Shown: positions 11,173 through 21,802, counted from the first letter of the stretch. The stretch: 64,000 bases of DNA from Schizochytrium sp. TIO01 (GCA_004764695.1 SMSO01000014.1:1625148-1689147), one strand, 5' to 3'. Notes: a model not told the origin generated them from the letters alone. Made by a program: numbers and translations.

Positions 11173-12333
11173 CTAGTAGTCATCATCATCATCGATGAGA
11201 ACCTTGCGTCGCTTCTGATGTTGAGTATTAATGGCATCAGCCCCTGCTTCATCCTCTTCGCCGTCGTCATCGTCGTTATTTTCATCGCCACTGTCATTTT
11301 GCTTCTCGTGTTCTCTCCTTGGACTTCCAGCAGAGTTACCTTGCACTTCGCTATCCTTGAGTTCTCCAACTTTGTTCTCAGTTGCTTCTCTAGTCTTTTC
11401 AGCAATTTCTGACCTTTCTTCAGAAGTGAGAACGAGCTGTTTGCTAAGCTCTACACTAGATGCATTTGACTTCAGTGCTGGAGTGATGTCAAGCTCTTGC
11501 TCAGAATCATTATCCTTCTCTTCAGTCAAATCCTCGTGACTTTGCGCTGTCTTAGTTTGCATCTCACGACGCCGTGCAAGAGCCGCTTCTCGGTTCTTGC
11601 GAATACGCTCTGCCACGTCCACATCTTTATCAGTTTCCTTACTATTGTCCACAGCTTCTTGGGAATCCGTGGTGTTTTGTTTACCCTCATCCTCCTCGCG
11701 GCTCTCATCGCCTTGGCCATTCTCATCCTCAGAGTCGCTGTGTGCATCGCGGTGCTTTGTTTCTCCAAACAATGCTCCAAACAAGCGGGCAGCTTCAGCC
11801 TCGCGGAGCTTCTTCATTTCATCATTAATGTCAGCTTTGCGAATTCCTGCGGCTCCTCGATTGACCTTTCCGACAAACTCAGCAAGTGACAAACTCATGC
11901 CAGGTACGAGATCTGCAACCCAGATTTCAAACTTGCGTAGCATTCGCTCGATGTCTGCTTCTTCGCGTCCAGCGCCCTTGGCCTGAAACCCTTCAAACAT
12001 TTGCATCAACTTTTCAAGTCCTCTGCGTTTGTCGCATACGTGCTTGCTCTCGAGCCGGAGCCGCGTACGTTTGGCCTTTTGTTTCACAGCAAGTACGTTG
12101 CCAACTTCGCCATCCTCGTCCCCGTCTTCGTCATCGGCATCGCCCGATGCAAGTGCAGCTGGAGGAAGATCATCCAAGCGAGGTGCCACTAGATCTACGT
12201 CGCTCTCATCATCAGAGTACATGCCCATCGTTAGTACCGATGCTCTTCGATGAGCACCTTCGCGGTCCGCTTTTGCGCTTTGACAGAGCCTTTTCTGCTC
12301 TACCTTTTCCTCCTCCTTGGTAGTTAGTCTCAT
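11173..12333 (-). CDS. Swi3/TIPIN/Csm3-like replication fork protection protein
   Basis: 386 residues from an ATG at 12333. Residues about 92-178 match the Swi3 domain: a basic entry, then GLEKLMQMFEGFQAKGAG, then MLRKFEIWVADLVPG, then AEFVGKVNRG and a basic helix. This follows TIPIN, where the same region reads as a GLPALR-type helix, an F+GKGHE-type turn, a helix with a conserved aromatic/Trp pair, and a dFid+vE-type helix. In yeast and animals the family pairs with Timeless/Tof1 to stabilise stalled replication forks and support checkpoint signalling. The N-terminus (39-78) and the C-terminal half are strongly acidic and low in complexity, and the protein ends in a run of Asp. The Timeless partner is not in this window. 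Family assignment is by motif order, not by a search. Confidence 0.75.
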   Translation of the reverse strand: MRLTTKEEEKVEQKRLCQSAKADREGAHRRASVLTMGMYSDDESDVDLVAPRLDDLPPAALASGDADDEDGDEDGEVGNVLAVKQKAKRTRLRLESKHVCDKRRGLEKLMQMFEGFQAKGAGREEADIERMLRKFEIWVADLVPGMSLSLAEFVGKVNRGAAGIRKADINDEMKKLREAEAARLFGALFGETKHRDAHSDSEDENGQGDESREEDEGKQNTTDSQEAVDNSKETDKDVDVAERIRKNREAALARRREMQTKTAQSHEDLTEEKDNDSEQELDITPALKSNASSVELSKQLVLTSEERSEIAEKTREATENKVGELKDSEVQGNSAGSPRREHEKQNDSGDENNDDDDGEEDEAGADAINTQHQKRRKVLIDDDDDY

Positions 12334-12735
12334 TTAACCAAATTTTTTAATGCCTTGTGGTCGTTAGGAAGGAACTGGGAACGTGGGGACCCTCCGGTTT
12401 TGCGTTGTTTGAGAGCGCGCACTTCATCAGTCATTATACACTCTGAGAACTAAAATGGACTGTGAAGTACAAAAGACATATAGGAAGAAGAAATACATGA
12501 GAATTACACATCGACTGTACATGTTGGGTTATTATTACAACATGGCCTTTATTGGGTAGAAATTGAGGTGCGATAAAACTCAAAAGATAGTCACAAGGGG
12601 GTAAGCAAGTTACCCATGCAAACAGAACGTAGAAGTTGTTTAATATCTATGTATTGGGAATAGTAATTCAAAACGTAGACGAAGACAAAGTAGGGAACAT
12701 GACAGAAATATTTTGACAATTAGCGAATAGCTGTG
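12334..12735. other. Short intergenic region
   Basis: 402 bp between two minus-strand genes. It should contain the terminator of the TBC1D23-like gene's downstream flank and the promoter of the Swi3-like gene. I see no repeat or ORF of note. Confidence 0.6.
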
Positions 12736-15700
12736 CTAACTTGGTCGAGCTGCAAGGTCCGCAAAACGCTCTTTTACCAGCTCAATACAATCATTTGCAC
12801 CGGAGATAAGGAAAGCACGTTGTTTGACACCCTTGGTACCGGATTTGAAATGAAAAACAATCTCGCGGCGCTTTTTCTTACTCGTAATTTTGATCAGGTT
12901 GACTAAGTCATGATATTCCTGCACGCAAGCAAAACTGTCTCTGTCAGGGTGGGTCCGAAGCTCAATGAATCGATTGCTTGTTACTGCAACAATGCATTCC
13001 GTAGACCTCTTGCGACCGTCCTCATCTGTGGTAAGGCGAGCGGCGTGAAAAATTTTAGCGTTAGCCCCGGTGCCTGTTGTTTGCGAAGTCCATTCTTCGA
13101 GATCAATCCAGCGACTTTCATTGTCTGTAGCTGACAAAGCCAAGACTAGAAGGTCCGGCTGAGACGATTCAGAAACCTTGTTCTCACCGCTGTCGCTCTT
13201 CTGGAAATATCGATTTGCCACACGCGACATAAATGCACTCGCTGCACTAGAAATTGCCTGTTGCGCGGATCCTTGATCAGGAAGAGCAGTCTGAGCACTG
13301 GATTGAGATTCCGCATCGGGGGGGGTTTCAAGGTGCTTCCTGGATAAAGTTGATATTTGTGGAGTGTTTGTCAATCCAGGAGGCGAGAGGGCGCCAGGCG
13401 AGGCGCCAGGTGAGGTGTTTAAGGGAGATTTTGAGCTTGGTGGCGCAGTAGTCATAGTTGAAGTTGAAAACAGTGCACCAAGTGGTGCCTCCCCAATACT
13501 TTTCCCCAGACGTTGATACCATGTTGTCGAGTTTGCTGCTGTTGTAGGGCCAGCTCTATGATTACCTTCCTGAGAGGTGTCAGCACTAAACTTTTTTGAT
13601 GCAGAGTCGTGAGAACCGAAGGACTCAATCGAAGTCATCGAAAGGGCACCACGTAAAGTATCCAGGCCAGCTTCTCGCCAGGTATTCACAGGCCTTGTTT
13701 TCTGAAATATACGCTCCGGAGGAACAAGTTCGTCAATAGATGCTCCAGACTCTACAACAGCTTCCAATCCAGACTCACGAGTGACTGTGTTCCAGCCCCC
13801 ATCCAGTATAGAAACCTGAGACCAGCTGCGCTGGATAGCATGCAGTACAAATAAGACAACATTCTGATCCTCTTCTGCTGGTACAGAAGTAGAAAGCGAG
13901 GATATGTCCACAACGTTTCCACTGCTTGCTCGTCTCCTCCCAGGGTCAGCATCGGGAACCACTGGAGGACTTGCCGCTCGAGATGAGTCTGGTGAGACCA
14001 GAGCTGAGGAGCCGACGACAACCAGATGCAAGCGCATATCAGCAAGTTCAAGCCGATTAGCAAGCTCCTCCAATGCCTCTGCAAGGAGTTCAGGAAGGTT
14101 CAAGAGCTCAGGGTCTAAATGCAAAGAACCGATCAAGTGTTCTTGTTCAAACGCAGCGCGGGATCGGCAGTCCACTACACGAAGAAGAAATTCAGTTTCA
14201 TCTCTCATCCGATCACGATTCGTCATCAGTCCCAGGAGTTGCCCTGCTGACATATGGAGACAGGACTGGTTTTCCAGACGCTCTAGGAACGTCAGGGAAG
14301 GAAGCTTCGGAGAAAGCAGCGCGCTGGAGAGTGTGTCTGTGAAGAGAGCTGGGGTCTGGCAACGGAGATGCCGAGCACGGATGATAAGTTTGTCCATCCA
14401 ATCGCGGCGATACAAAAACGGGGTGGATTGTGCCAACTCTTCGACACCCTCTTCAGGAGCAGTAGCATTTGGTGTCAAGACACTCGTTAGATAGATTGGA
14501 AGATCACTGGGATGCGTAGAAAGGATGCCCATGCGGTTTTCCAAAGTCAGCGCCAGAGCAATAAACATGTGAAGATGAGGCCCTCCATCGTCTTCCTCAA
14601 GGAGGTAAGTATCCCACAACTGGTACAAAACAGGTAGTGGTACATTGCGAGCAAATAGTGTAAGAAACCATGGAGTTGCGTACAGTTCTGGTGATAAATT
14701 ATGAGTATCCAGAAAGTTACACAATTCTGGATCATGGTACAACAAAAGCAGGCGAAACAAACGAAAACTGCATTGTAATGCATGAAAATCCTCGTGAACG
14801 TAGGCATGCGGAAGGAAGCGTTCGATAAATGCATAGAACAAGTTGAAAATAATACCATCTGGCAGCTGTGGGTTTTCTCTGAGCATGATAAAAGGTGCTA
14901 GAACTTCATTCAAGCCTTGCTTGTATCGAATGCCTTTACGCTTGCAGTAAAATGTCAATAGGCGGCTCACTAAGGCTTGCATCTCCTCAGTACGGAAAAC
15001 AGCGACATCCGCTCTTGTGCGTTGTGCATCAACCCTGATAACTCTTTGATTTTCCAAATCTTGTTTTGTATCGCGAATAGAGTCATCAAGCAAAAAGCGA
15101 TCCTTGCTCTCTGTCCCAAGTAAAAGTTGCCAGACATCGGACCTGCAGGCATTTGGAATACGTGTGTTTAGACCTTCGCGGCATATTTTGCGCACCCTGT
15201 AAACGGAGGGCCTTCTCTTTTGCAATTCTTTTCGAAGTGCTGCGCGTGGATCTTGGTCATTTGAATCATCGTTATGTACGAGATGGGCGGTACTCACATC
15301 AGAAGTGCTTTGTGCAGCCTCCGCCTCTAAACTTGGAGCTTCAGAGCTATCAGCATTCTCAACTAAACCAGCGATGTCTTCTTTTTCAGATGGAGGAATT
15401 TCTACCTGAGGTGGCGACCCAGAGCTCTCAGTCTGCTCCGAAAGAACTGGTCCTGCATCGATGTTATTGCCCTTTTGGGATCCCGAAATGAAATCATTGC
15501 TATTCTTCTCTGAAGACAAGTTTTGGTGCCCTTGAGACACATCTTCCGATGCAACAAGTTCCTTCTCTTCTGTGCATCGAGCAGCACGTGCATCCGTAAA
15601 TGATGACAACAGAGCATTATCAGTTCCGACACTAACCTCTGGCTGCGAGATTGCTGAAGGAGCTGCACTAAATTCCGAGCCCTCTTGCGTTACTTTGTAA

Positions 15701-16239
15701 TTCTTTTCCGGCATGTCACTAATTTCAGCTGTGACACTTTCTTGTTCAAAGTCCACAACATTTGCAGCCAGTCTCGCCTGATCCTCCTTTGTAGGGTTAA
15801 CGTGTTCATCTTCTTGCCTCTCAGTCTCCACTTTTTCTGGGATAACATCGTCATCCAGCGGATTTGAGCTTGAAGTTTCTTCATGAAGTTCAAATTTGCT
15901 CAATTCCTTCTTTTTCTCCACACCCTTTACAGTGCCTAAGGCCTCCGTGTCCTCTGGCTTCTCGCCCTGCAAATTTTCAGTAGTGCTGATGGTTTGTTCG
16001 CTCATAATGCCAGAGGCGGTGATGTTTTCTGAGACCTGCTGCTTCTGCCCCACCATAAAATTCTTATTTACGTCTAAGTCAGGCCCTTGATCCTCGTAAA
16101 TGCTGTTTTCTTGAGTTGAAGACTCTTCGCCCACCTCTTCATACGAGCTAGCAGCCTCAGACCCTTCAATTCCCTCCATGGGCGAGCCGCCACTGTGGTC
16201 TTTTGGGGTTTCGAGCGTTGACGCCAAAGGGTTTTCCAT
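12736..16239 (-). CDS. TBC1D23-like protein (TBC, rhodanese-like, C-terminal PH-like domain)
   Basis: The first ATG in frame is at 16239, giving 1,167 residues. Residues 1-335 are acidic, Ser/Glu-rich and probably disordered. A Rab-GAP TBC domain follows at about 350-590, with GLNTRIPNACRSDVWQLLLG, then IRVDAQRT and RYKQGLNEV. A rhodanese-like domain at about 680-820 has LLRVVDCRSRAAFEQEHLIG and VSILDGGW; no catalytic Cys loop is seen, so it is probably inactive. A C-terminal domain at about 1055-1160 fits the PH-like domain of TBC1D23. In animals TBC1D23 bridges golgin-97/golgin-245 and the WASH complex subunit FAM21 to capture endosome-derived vesicles at the trans-Golgi. The TBC domain retains the IxxDxxRT arginine and YxQ glutamine. 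Human TBC1D23 has about 700 residues, so the extra length is mostly the acidic N-terminus. Confidence 0.82.
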   Translation of the reverse strand: MENPLASTLETPKDHSGGSPMEGIEGSEAASSYEEVGEESSTQENSIYEDQGPDLDVNKNFMVGQKQQVSENITASGIMSEQTISTTENLQGEKPEDTEALGTVKGVEKKKELSKFELHEETSSSNPLDDDVIPEKVETERQEDEHVNPTKEDQARLAANVVDFEQESVTAEISDMPEKNYKVTQEGSEFSAAPSAISQPEVSVGTDNALLSSFTDARAARCTEEKELVASEDVSQGHQNLSSEKNSNDFISGSQKGNNIDAGPVLSEQTESSGSPPQVEIPPSEKEDIAGLVENADSSEAPSLEAEAAQSTSDVSTAHLVHNDDSNDQDPRAALRKELQKRRPSVYRVRKICREGLNTRIPNACRSDVWQLLLGTESKDRFLLDDSIRDTKQDLENQRVIRVDAQRTRADVAVFRTEEMQALVSRLLTFYCKRKGIRYKQGLNEVLAPFIMLRENPQLPDGIIFNLFYAFIERFLPHAYVHEDFHALQCSFRLFRLLLLYHDPELCNFLDTHNLSPELYATPWFLTLFARNVPLPVLYQLWDTYLLEEDDGGPHLHMFIALALTLENRMGILSTHPSDLPIYLTSVLTPNATAPEEGVEELAQSTPFLYRRDWMDKLIIRARHLRCQTPALFTDTLSSALLSPKLPSLTFLERLENQSCLHMSAGQLLGLMTNRDRMRDETEFLLRVVDCRSRAAFEQEHLIGSLHLDPELLNLPELLAEALEELANRLELADMRLHLVVVGSSALVSPDSSRAASPPVVPDADPGRRRASSGNVVDISSLSTSVPAEEDQNVVLFVLHAIQRSWSQVSILDGGWNTVTRESGLEAVVESGASIDELVPPERIFQKTRPVNTWREAGLDTLRGALSMTSIESFGSHDSASKKFSADTSQEGNHRAGPTTAANSTTWYQRLGKSIGEAPLGALFSTSTMTTAPPSSKSPLNTSPGASPGALSPPGLTNTPQISTLSRKHLETPPDAESQSSAQTALPDQGSAQQAISSAASAFMSRVANRYFQKSDSGENKVSESSQPDLLVLALSATDNESRWIDLEEWTSQTTGTGANAKIFHAARLTTDEDGRKRSTECIVAVTSNRFIELRTHPDRDSFACVQEYHDLVNLIKITSKKKRREIVFHFKSGTKGVKQRAFLISGANDCIELVKERFADLAARPS

Positions 16240-17535
16240 TAATGAATCAAGGAGCTCAGCTATCAATCAATCAATCAGTCTATCAATCCATCGATCAGAG
16301 AAAGGCCAAACAATGCTTGACACAGTTGTTGCGCAAGCCAGTTCGTTCCTTCGGTTTGCGGGGAGTAGACAAGACCTGTCGAGCAGTAGGTCGATCGAAT
16401 GAGTGCTTGTCAGCTCGCTCGCCAGCTGATTGATTTAGAGGCCTGCTAGCTGGCTGTTTGAGCGATGACTACTTAAAAGGATTTCCACTAAAGGTTTCAT
16501 AACAAAACTTTAACTTAAAAGTGAGTGATCGAACGAATCAATCAATCACTAATTCGATTCCCAATCATCTCCCATATATGTCTGTTCATGTACATCAGAA
16601 ACCCCAGCACGACAAGATCACGAAAAGACAAGCTTAAGCTTTTCAGACTCAGACGCTCTTTGGCAGGGCGAGATCAGCAGCGTAGGGTGAACAACATGCG
16701 CCTAGTCGTGGGAAAAGCCGATGAACGCGGACTGCGATGAGATCAGACTGTGCATCCCTGCTTTTTGTTACGTGTAACTTGTTATTTATTTTATCATGAT
16801 TCGTTCATCTATTCTTTACCAGGCCTGATTCGAGTCTGATATTCTTATCTTTTCTTCAAGGAGTTGAGGTCGACGGTGTTCCCCTCTGAGGCGTCAACTT
16901 TCATGCTTCCCCAGGTTGTGCTTCTCTTCAAAATTGTGTTCTTCGTCGATTGCTGATTGATAAGAAGGCGGTTGTTCTGCGATATCTTTCTTTATCTTTC
17001 TTCCTGGTCCGAGCTCCTAAGGGATGAAGACGGTGCGTTCCAAACGTTCTGGATTCGTCTCCCAGGGTCGTGCCCAAGATAGTCAATATTACATAACAGG
17101 GTAGAAGCCTTGAAAAGAGATCAGAATGAAGTCGTGCCCAATGCCTGGTAGGTAGATAAATTGGCAGAATACATGAAGGCTTTTAATTCATTATTTCCGT
17201 GATATTATATTTTAATTAATTCACCTCCGCAGAGCAACTGCTGGTACGTATTGAGTCGCGGTTGATAACGTCATTTCAATTCTGTGCTATCACATCTTTA
17301 GATCCTCGCGCTGTGGCATTTCTTGAGGCTTCGAGAGAGTAAAATCTTAATTAAGGTTTTCGGTTACACCGTAAGGATGCGTCAACCCTCTGCAAAAGCG
17401 AGTGACAAGCACACGGGATTAATTTCGAGGCTTCATCAATATTTATGTGCAAAGAAAAGTTTACTCAATTAATTACAAAATGTGTTTTGTCTATTCTCTT
17501 TTAAATTCAGGCCTAAGTTTTGCAAAGTAAAAAGG
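16240..17535. other. 1.3-kb intergenic region
   Basis: It lies between the TBC1D23-like start and the 3' end of the cytochrome b5 gene. It contains imperfect AATC-type repeats (16263-16290, 16536-16548) and AT-rich DNA with only short frames. No gene recognised. Confidence 0.6.
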
Positions 17536-18105
17536 TTACGATAAGACGCATTTATTTGGTGGCGGAGACGATGGGTTCTCCTGGGCAATTAAATGTTCTG
17601 GAGCAGCAGGAGAGACTCTTGAATTTGAGGGTATGATTTTGAAGCTCTTTTCTTGTTTTGTTGTTTGCATTCGTTTCTCACCAACCGTTCCCTCTCTTTC
17701 GTTCCCTTGTTTTGGTTGGCTGCTGCTTTGTTCTTCTTCACCATGACCACCCTTGGTCGGTATCCTTGTTTTGCTCTCTTTAAGTGCGCCTCCTCCTCCT
17801 GTCTTCTTCTGGTAGTCTCGTTCTATATCAATGGAGTTAGGTTCACTGTTGGCATTGCCAAAACTATTTCCAGTTTGATCGAGACGACCTATACAGTATT
17901 TTCTTAGTACACGTAGCTGTCTTTCACCGTGGCCTTGATCTGCAAACACAGATGTTGCATCTTTTCCCATTTGAAAAAAAATATGTTGAGAACCTCCTGG
18001 ATGAAGCTTCGCAAATGAACTGAGATTATAGATCAAGCCTCGTATAATTATGATACAGTCGTCATCCATGTCATGTTCCTCGACCTCACTAGCTGTCCAA
18101 TACAC
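17536..18105 (-). CDS. Multi-cytochrome-b5 protein, last segment (domain 8)
   Basis: This frame opens at GTG (18105), directly after a C7 run, and codes about 189 residues. Its first 77 residues are a cytochrome b5 domain with YWTASEVEEHD, LHPGG (His about 35) and DQGHG (His about 59); both axial haem-ligand histidines are present. The rest is a Ser/Lys/Glu-rich tail. It lacks a plausible start of its own and continues the series of domains upstream on the same strand, so I treat it as the 3' end of the octa-b5 gene. The join fits either a 50-nt intron at 18106-18155 (GTTAAT donor, CCGAG acceptor) or a missing C in the C7 run at 18109-18115. Both restore the frame. Confidence 0.75.
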   Translation of the reverse strand: MYWTASEVEEHDMDDDCIIIIRGLIYNLSSFAKLHPGGSQHIFFQMGKDATSVFADQGHGERQLRVLRKYCIGRLDQTGNSFGNANSEPNSIDIERDYQKKTGGGGALKESKTRIPTKGGHGEEEQSSSQPKQGNEREGTVGEKRMQTTKQEKSFKIIPSNSRVSPAAPEHLIAQENPSSPPPNKCVLS

Positions 18106-18155
18106 CTCGGGGGGGTAAACTTGGCCTCACTAAGTGATTCTCTATTGTAATTAAC

Positions 18156-18308
18156 TAGGTTGCTCTTTCTCCTTTGTTGCTGCCGAGGAATAATTGTCTT
18201 ATTGTCTTCGTCGTCGTCGCCATTGTTTTCGTCATCGTCATCATCATAGATCTTCATTGTATCATCGCTTTTGGACTTTTGATCAGAATTTTCGCTGCTC
18301 TTGTGATT
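18156..18308 (-). CDS. Multi-cytochrome-b5 protein, acidic linker segment
   Basis: A 51-codon open stretch links domains 7 and 8 in a third frame. It codes a Lys/Asp/Asn-rich linker containing IYDDDDDENNGDDDED and then PRQQQRRKSNL. Similar low-complexity linkers separate the other domains. It is proposed as an internal exon because a 46-nt GT-AG segment (18309-18354) upstream and a 50-nt GT-AG segment (18106-18155) downstream both keep the frame. The alternative is two single-base indels. Confidence 0.5.
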
Positions 18309-18354
18309 CTGGGATCCTTTTTCCAAAATTTGCATGCTCTTCTCTTGCCAATAC

Positions 18355-20500
18355 GTCACCACGGCGCTCCTTAACGTCTTTTTTGGTAGTGCATTCTTTT
18401 ACTAACTCTGCATCAGACCCGCGATGAGACCTTGTTTGAATGCTACTCTTCTTACTTCTAAATGATCTTTGCTGCGTATTATCATTTTTTCCCTTCTCTT
18501 GTGGCTGACTGCCCTGATTTTTATTGATGGTAGAAGTTTCTCTGAGGCTTGGGTTGCGACGATTTGTTGAATATGCTCGATCGACCTCTCCAATTTTGTA
18601 TTTCTCTAGTGTTTGCAACTGTTGTGCACCATGACCTTGTTCCTTGAATGCATCACTTGCATCTCCTCCGGCATGCCAAGTTAAATTTGCTTCTCCACCA
18701 GGATGAATTGAGACAAAATCTGTCAAGTCGAAAACGCCCCCATCAATAACGACCCAGCAATCTTTAGGGTGATCATGTTTTGCAATTTGGTCAAAGGACC
18801 ATATGTTTTTCATTTGATACACGTTAGGTTTCAAGTCTGTTAAATTTCCCTCCTTAAAGAGAGCTTCTGGTATATCGATTTTCTCTCTAGACTGATCCGC
18901 TGTAGTAATCAAAGCAGAGGACTCCTTCAAAGAGTTTGAGGGAGACTGCTGTTGACTTGGTGCTAGTCCTCGTTGCATGGACTGAGAACTGTTAGACGCG
19001 TTCGATTGTTGTCTGGTCATTCTACTTGGGGCAACAAGCGTGAGATGCCGCTCCTGACTTCCACTATTAGATTGTTTCATAGACTTCATTTCACCAGTAC
19101 GGGAATTTCTAGCATCACTTGGTAGACTGACTTGGCTAGATACGGAAGGTCTTCGACGAGGCGAATTGGAAGCGGAGAGAACGCCAACGTAATAGTCCTC
19201 TAAAAATTGCAGGTGTTTGAGACTATGTCCCTGTTCTTCGAAAGCGATTGTTGCATCTGTCCCTGCATTCCAAGTGATATTGCTGGCACTACCCGGGTGA
19301 ATATCTGCGAACTTTGTGAGATTGTACACCTTGCCGTGAACAACGACCCAGCAATCGTCTGGTTTATCATGTCTAGCTATCTCCTCCATTGTTAGTTGTG
19401 ATGAAGTTTTATGGACATGCTTTGCCTCATGACCCTCTTCATCAGCGCCTGCTTTGGGGGCAGTTTCTACAATCGGACTGAATTTTAAAGAGTTTCCTTT
19501 AGAGGATCCTCTGCTCTGAGCAGACTGAAAACTTTGATTCGAGTGCTTCAGTCTAAGTTGTTCGGATGGATCGCCAGGTATTTTCGCTCCGCCCATCTCT
19601 AGTTGCTCGGAAGAAGAGGTCTTCGCTCCCTGTGTACCGTTAGTATGGCTGTCAGTAGTTTCGTCTTTACGAGAATCGGAGGTTTCACTTTTTGGTTCGG
19701 GTAATATAGGGAGTGAGTGAGACCCACTCAAAGATCTTCTACCTGGTTTGGAAGATGTAGAATCATCTAGGTATCCAATCAAGTACTTTTCAAGAGTCTC
19801 TAGGTGCTTTATACTATGGCCTTGGTCCATAAATATTTGCGTGCCGTCTGTACCAGCATGCCAGCTAATATTTGTCTCGCCACCTGGATGCAATGTAATA
19901 AAATCTGTCAGATCGTAGATTTTCCCACTAATTGTGATCCAGCAGTCCTTCACTTTATCGTGCGCACTAACATCCGCACTTGAGAAATATCTCCGCTGTT
20001 TGAACTGAGATACACTTGGCTTAGTGGGATCTTCGTTTGTTTGTCGATCTTGATCACTGTTAATATCTTGTGCATTTGCACTTTGGGAGCGACGAATCCG
20101 CATACTGTCGTACCTTCCAAAGGATCTGCTCGAGCTATACAAAAGATTCCTACTATCAGAAAGTGCTCTTGCAGTTCTTCGCTTGCTAAAGGTTGAGTAT
20201 CGTCTGTCTTGTGCCACTTCAGACGTCGCCATATAATGCCCAACGCAATACTGTTCAATAATTTGCAAATGACGAAGTTCATGCCCTTGGTCTCGAAATG
20301 CCTTGCTAGCGTCACCCCCAGCCAGCGGTAGGAGTTCGTGCTCGCCACCTGGGTGCTTTCCCAAAAACTGACTCAGGTCATACACTTTACCATTAACAAT
20401 GAACCATGCATCTCCAGCTCGGTCATGTTTGGCAACTTCTTCCGTGGAGTACATATTTTTTGCATTCCTTAAGTCTGATGCAGTGTTGAAAAAAGATGCA
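18355..20500 (-). CDS. Multi-cytochrome-b5 protein, central segment (domains 4-7)
   Basis: One continuous frame carries four cytochrome b5 domains separated by Ser/Arg/Gln-rich linkers of 80-125 residues. Haem-ligand motifs are GKHPGG/DQGHE (domain 4), TLHPGG/DQGHS (5), DIHPGS/EQGHS (6) and SIHPGG/EQGHG (7). Domain 6 has Ser in place of the second Gly but keeps the histidine. Each domain also has a (D/N)CW(V/I)-type or DAWF strand and a LTWHAG or related turn. No signal peptide, transmembrane helix, desaturase, reductase or molybdopterin domain is attached. The open frame itself extends from 20682 to a stop at 18283; the limits given here are those of the best splice model. Confidence 0.8.
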
Positions 20501-20555
20501 CTGCTGCTTGGGGGATCTACGATACCTAACCCTAACGAAGCTGCTGAATGTTTAC

Positions 20556-21802
20556 GAAGAGACTTTGGCACTCCCATGAGATGCCTCAGACAAAGCACTT
20601 GAACTCCGACGGTTAAAGCTTGAATATCGACGCCGGGTTGAGAGATGTTGCTGTGTACTTCCATCTGTAAGTACTCCAACAAAGTACTTTTCTAAGACCT
20701 GCAAATGCTTTATCCCGTGACCTTGATCCTGAAAAACACGGCTCGCATCAGTGCCAGCGTGCCAAGTCAAATTAGTGTCGCCACCTGGGTGGTGATCCAC
20801 AAACGGAGATACGTCGAACACTTTTCCAAATAAAGCAATCCAGCAGTCTTTCGGCTTGTCGTGCTTACTTAAGTCATCCAAGTTATATTGTGCAACTTTG
20901 CGTGATCCTGTCATTTCGAACTTTTGATCATTGTCAGCATCAATACTACTTTTACTATTACTTTGGGAAAGCGTTGCCTTAGATCCTTTTAAGCGCATTG
21001 ACGAGCTTTTTCTTTCGGTGCTTATGAGAGATGTATTCGATAACCTTCCAGAATCATTCGCTATATCTTGAGATGATAACTTGCGCTCACGGAAACTAGG
21101 GTGCTTTCGCCTTGAGGAAGACACAGCATCTTCCAAGAAACCGATGCAATAGTCTTCAATAACATGAAGATGCTTGAGTTCATGGCCTTGCTCTCGGAAA
21201 ACTTGCGTTGCATCTGTGCCAGCGTGCCATGTAAGGTTTGTTTCGCCCCCTGGGTGCTGAGCAGCAAAATTTGTGAGATCATACACCTTTCCAGATATCA
21301 CAACCCAGCAATCTTTGCTGTGGTCATGCTGACCAACTTCATCGAGAGACCATTGCCTTTTGGGAAATTGCTGCTCATCTGATTGTTCTTCATAGGTCAC
21401 CTCCCGGCCAGAATGGCTTGGTAAAATCTTAATTGACGATGTAAGGGACCTAGGCGTTGTTCCAAGAATAGGGGTTTTGCTGGGCGTTTTTGAACATTGT
21501 TCGTTTGGCCTTTGTTTATATTCCAAGTTTTTTGCAGCGATGCGACCAGCTCTCGACGTGTCATCAAGTTCACCTATATAATATTCTGAAAGCCGTAATA
21601 TCTGAGCTCTTCCATGCCCTTGATCTCGAAATATTTCACTAACATCAGAGCCTCCATTCCATGTGATATTGGTATCTCCACCAGGGTGAACGAGAGCGAA
21701 TTTGGTGAGATCATAAACCTTTCCGTACAACACAACCCAGCAATCCCCTGGTTTATCGTGCGCGCTCACTTCGCTAAGCGACAATGTCTTCGAAGCGGAC
21801 AT
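20556..21802 (-). CDS. Multi-cytochrome-b5 protein, first segment (domains 1-3)
   Basis: The ATG at 21802 starts MSASKTLSLSEVSAHDKPGD, which runs straight into the first b5 fold. Counting from that Met, b5 domains lie at about 7-80, 150-225 and 304-380. They carry LVHPGG/DQGHG, AQHPGG/EQGHE and HHPGG/DQGHG, so all six axial histidines are present. Cytochrome b5 domains bind one b-type haem each and pass single electrons to oxidases, desaturases or other partners. Here there is no partner domain. The frame stops at 20552-20554. A 55-nt segment from GTAAAC (20555) to a CAG (20501) would splice it into the next frame; a 52-nt alternative ends one CAG earlier. The complete splice model from 21802 to 17536 gives 1,371 residues. 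Confidence 0.82.

Noticed and set aside
16540-16560. TTCGATTCCC resembling a tRNA B box (also at about 41890)
   Set aside because: No matching T-stem, anticodon stem or acceptor stem could be paired around it.
20526-20540. CCTAACCCTAAC telomere-like sequence
   Set aside because: Only two units, inside or at the edge of the octa-b5 coding/intron region; not a telomere.
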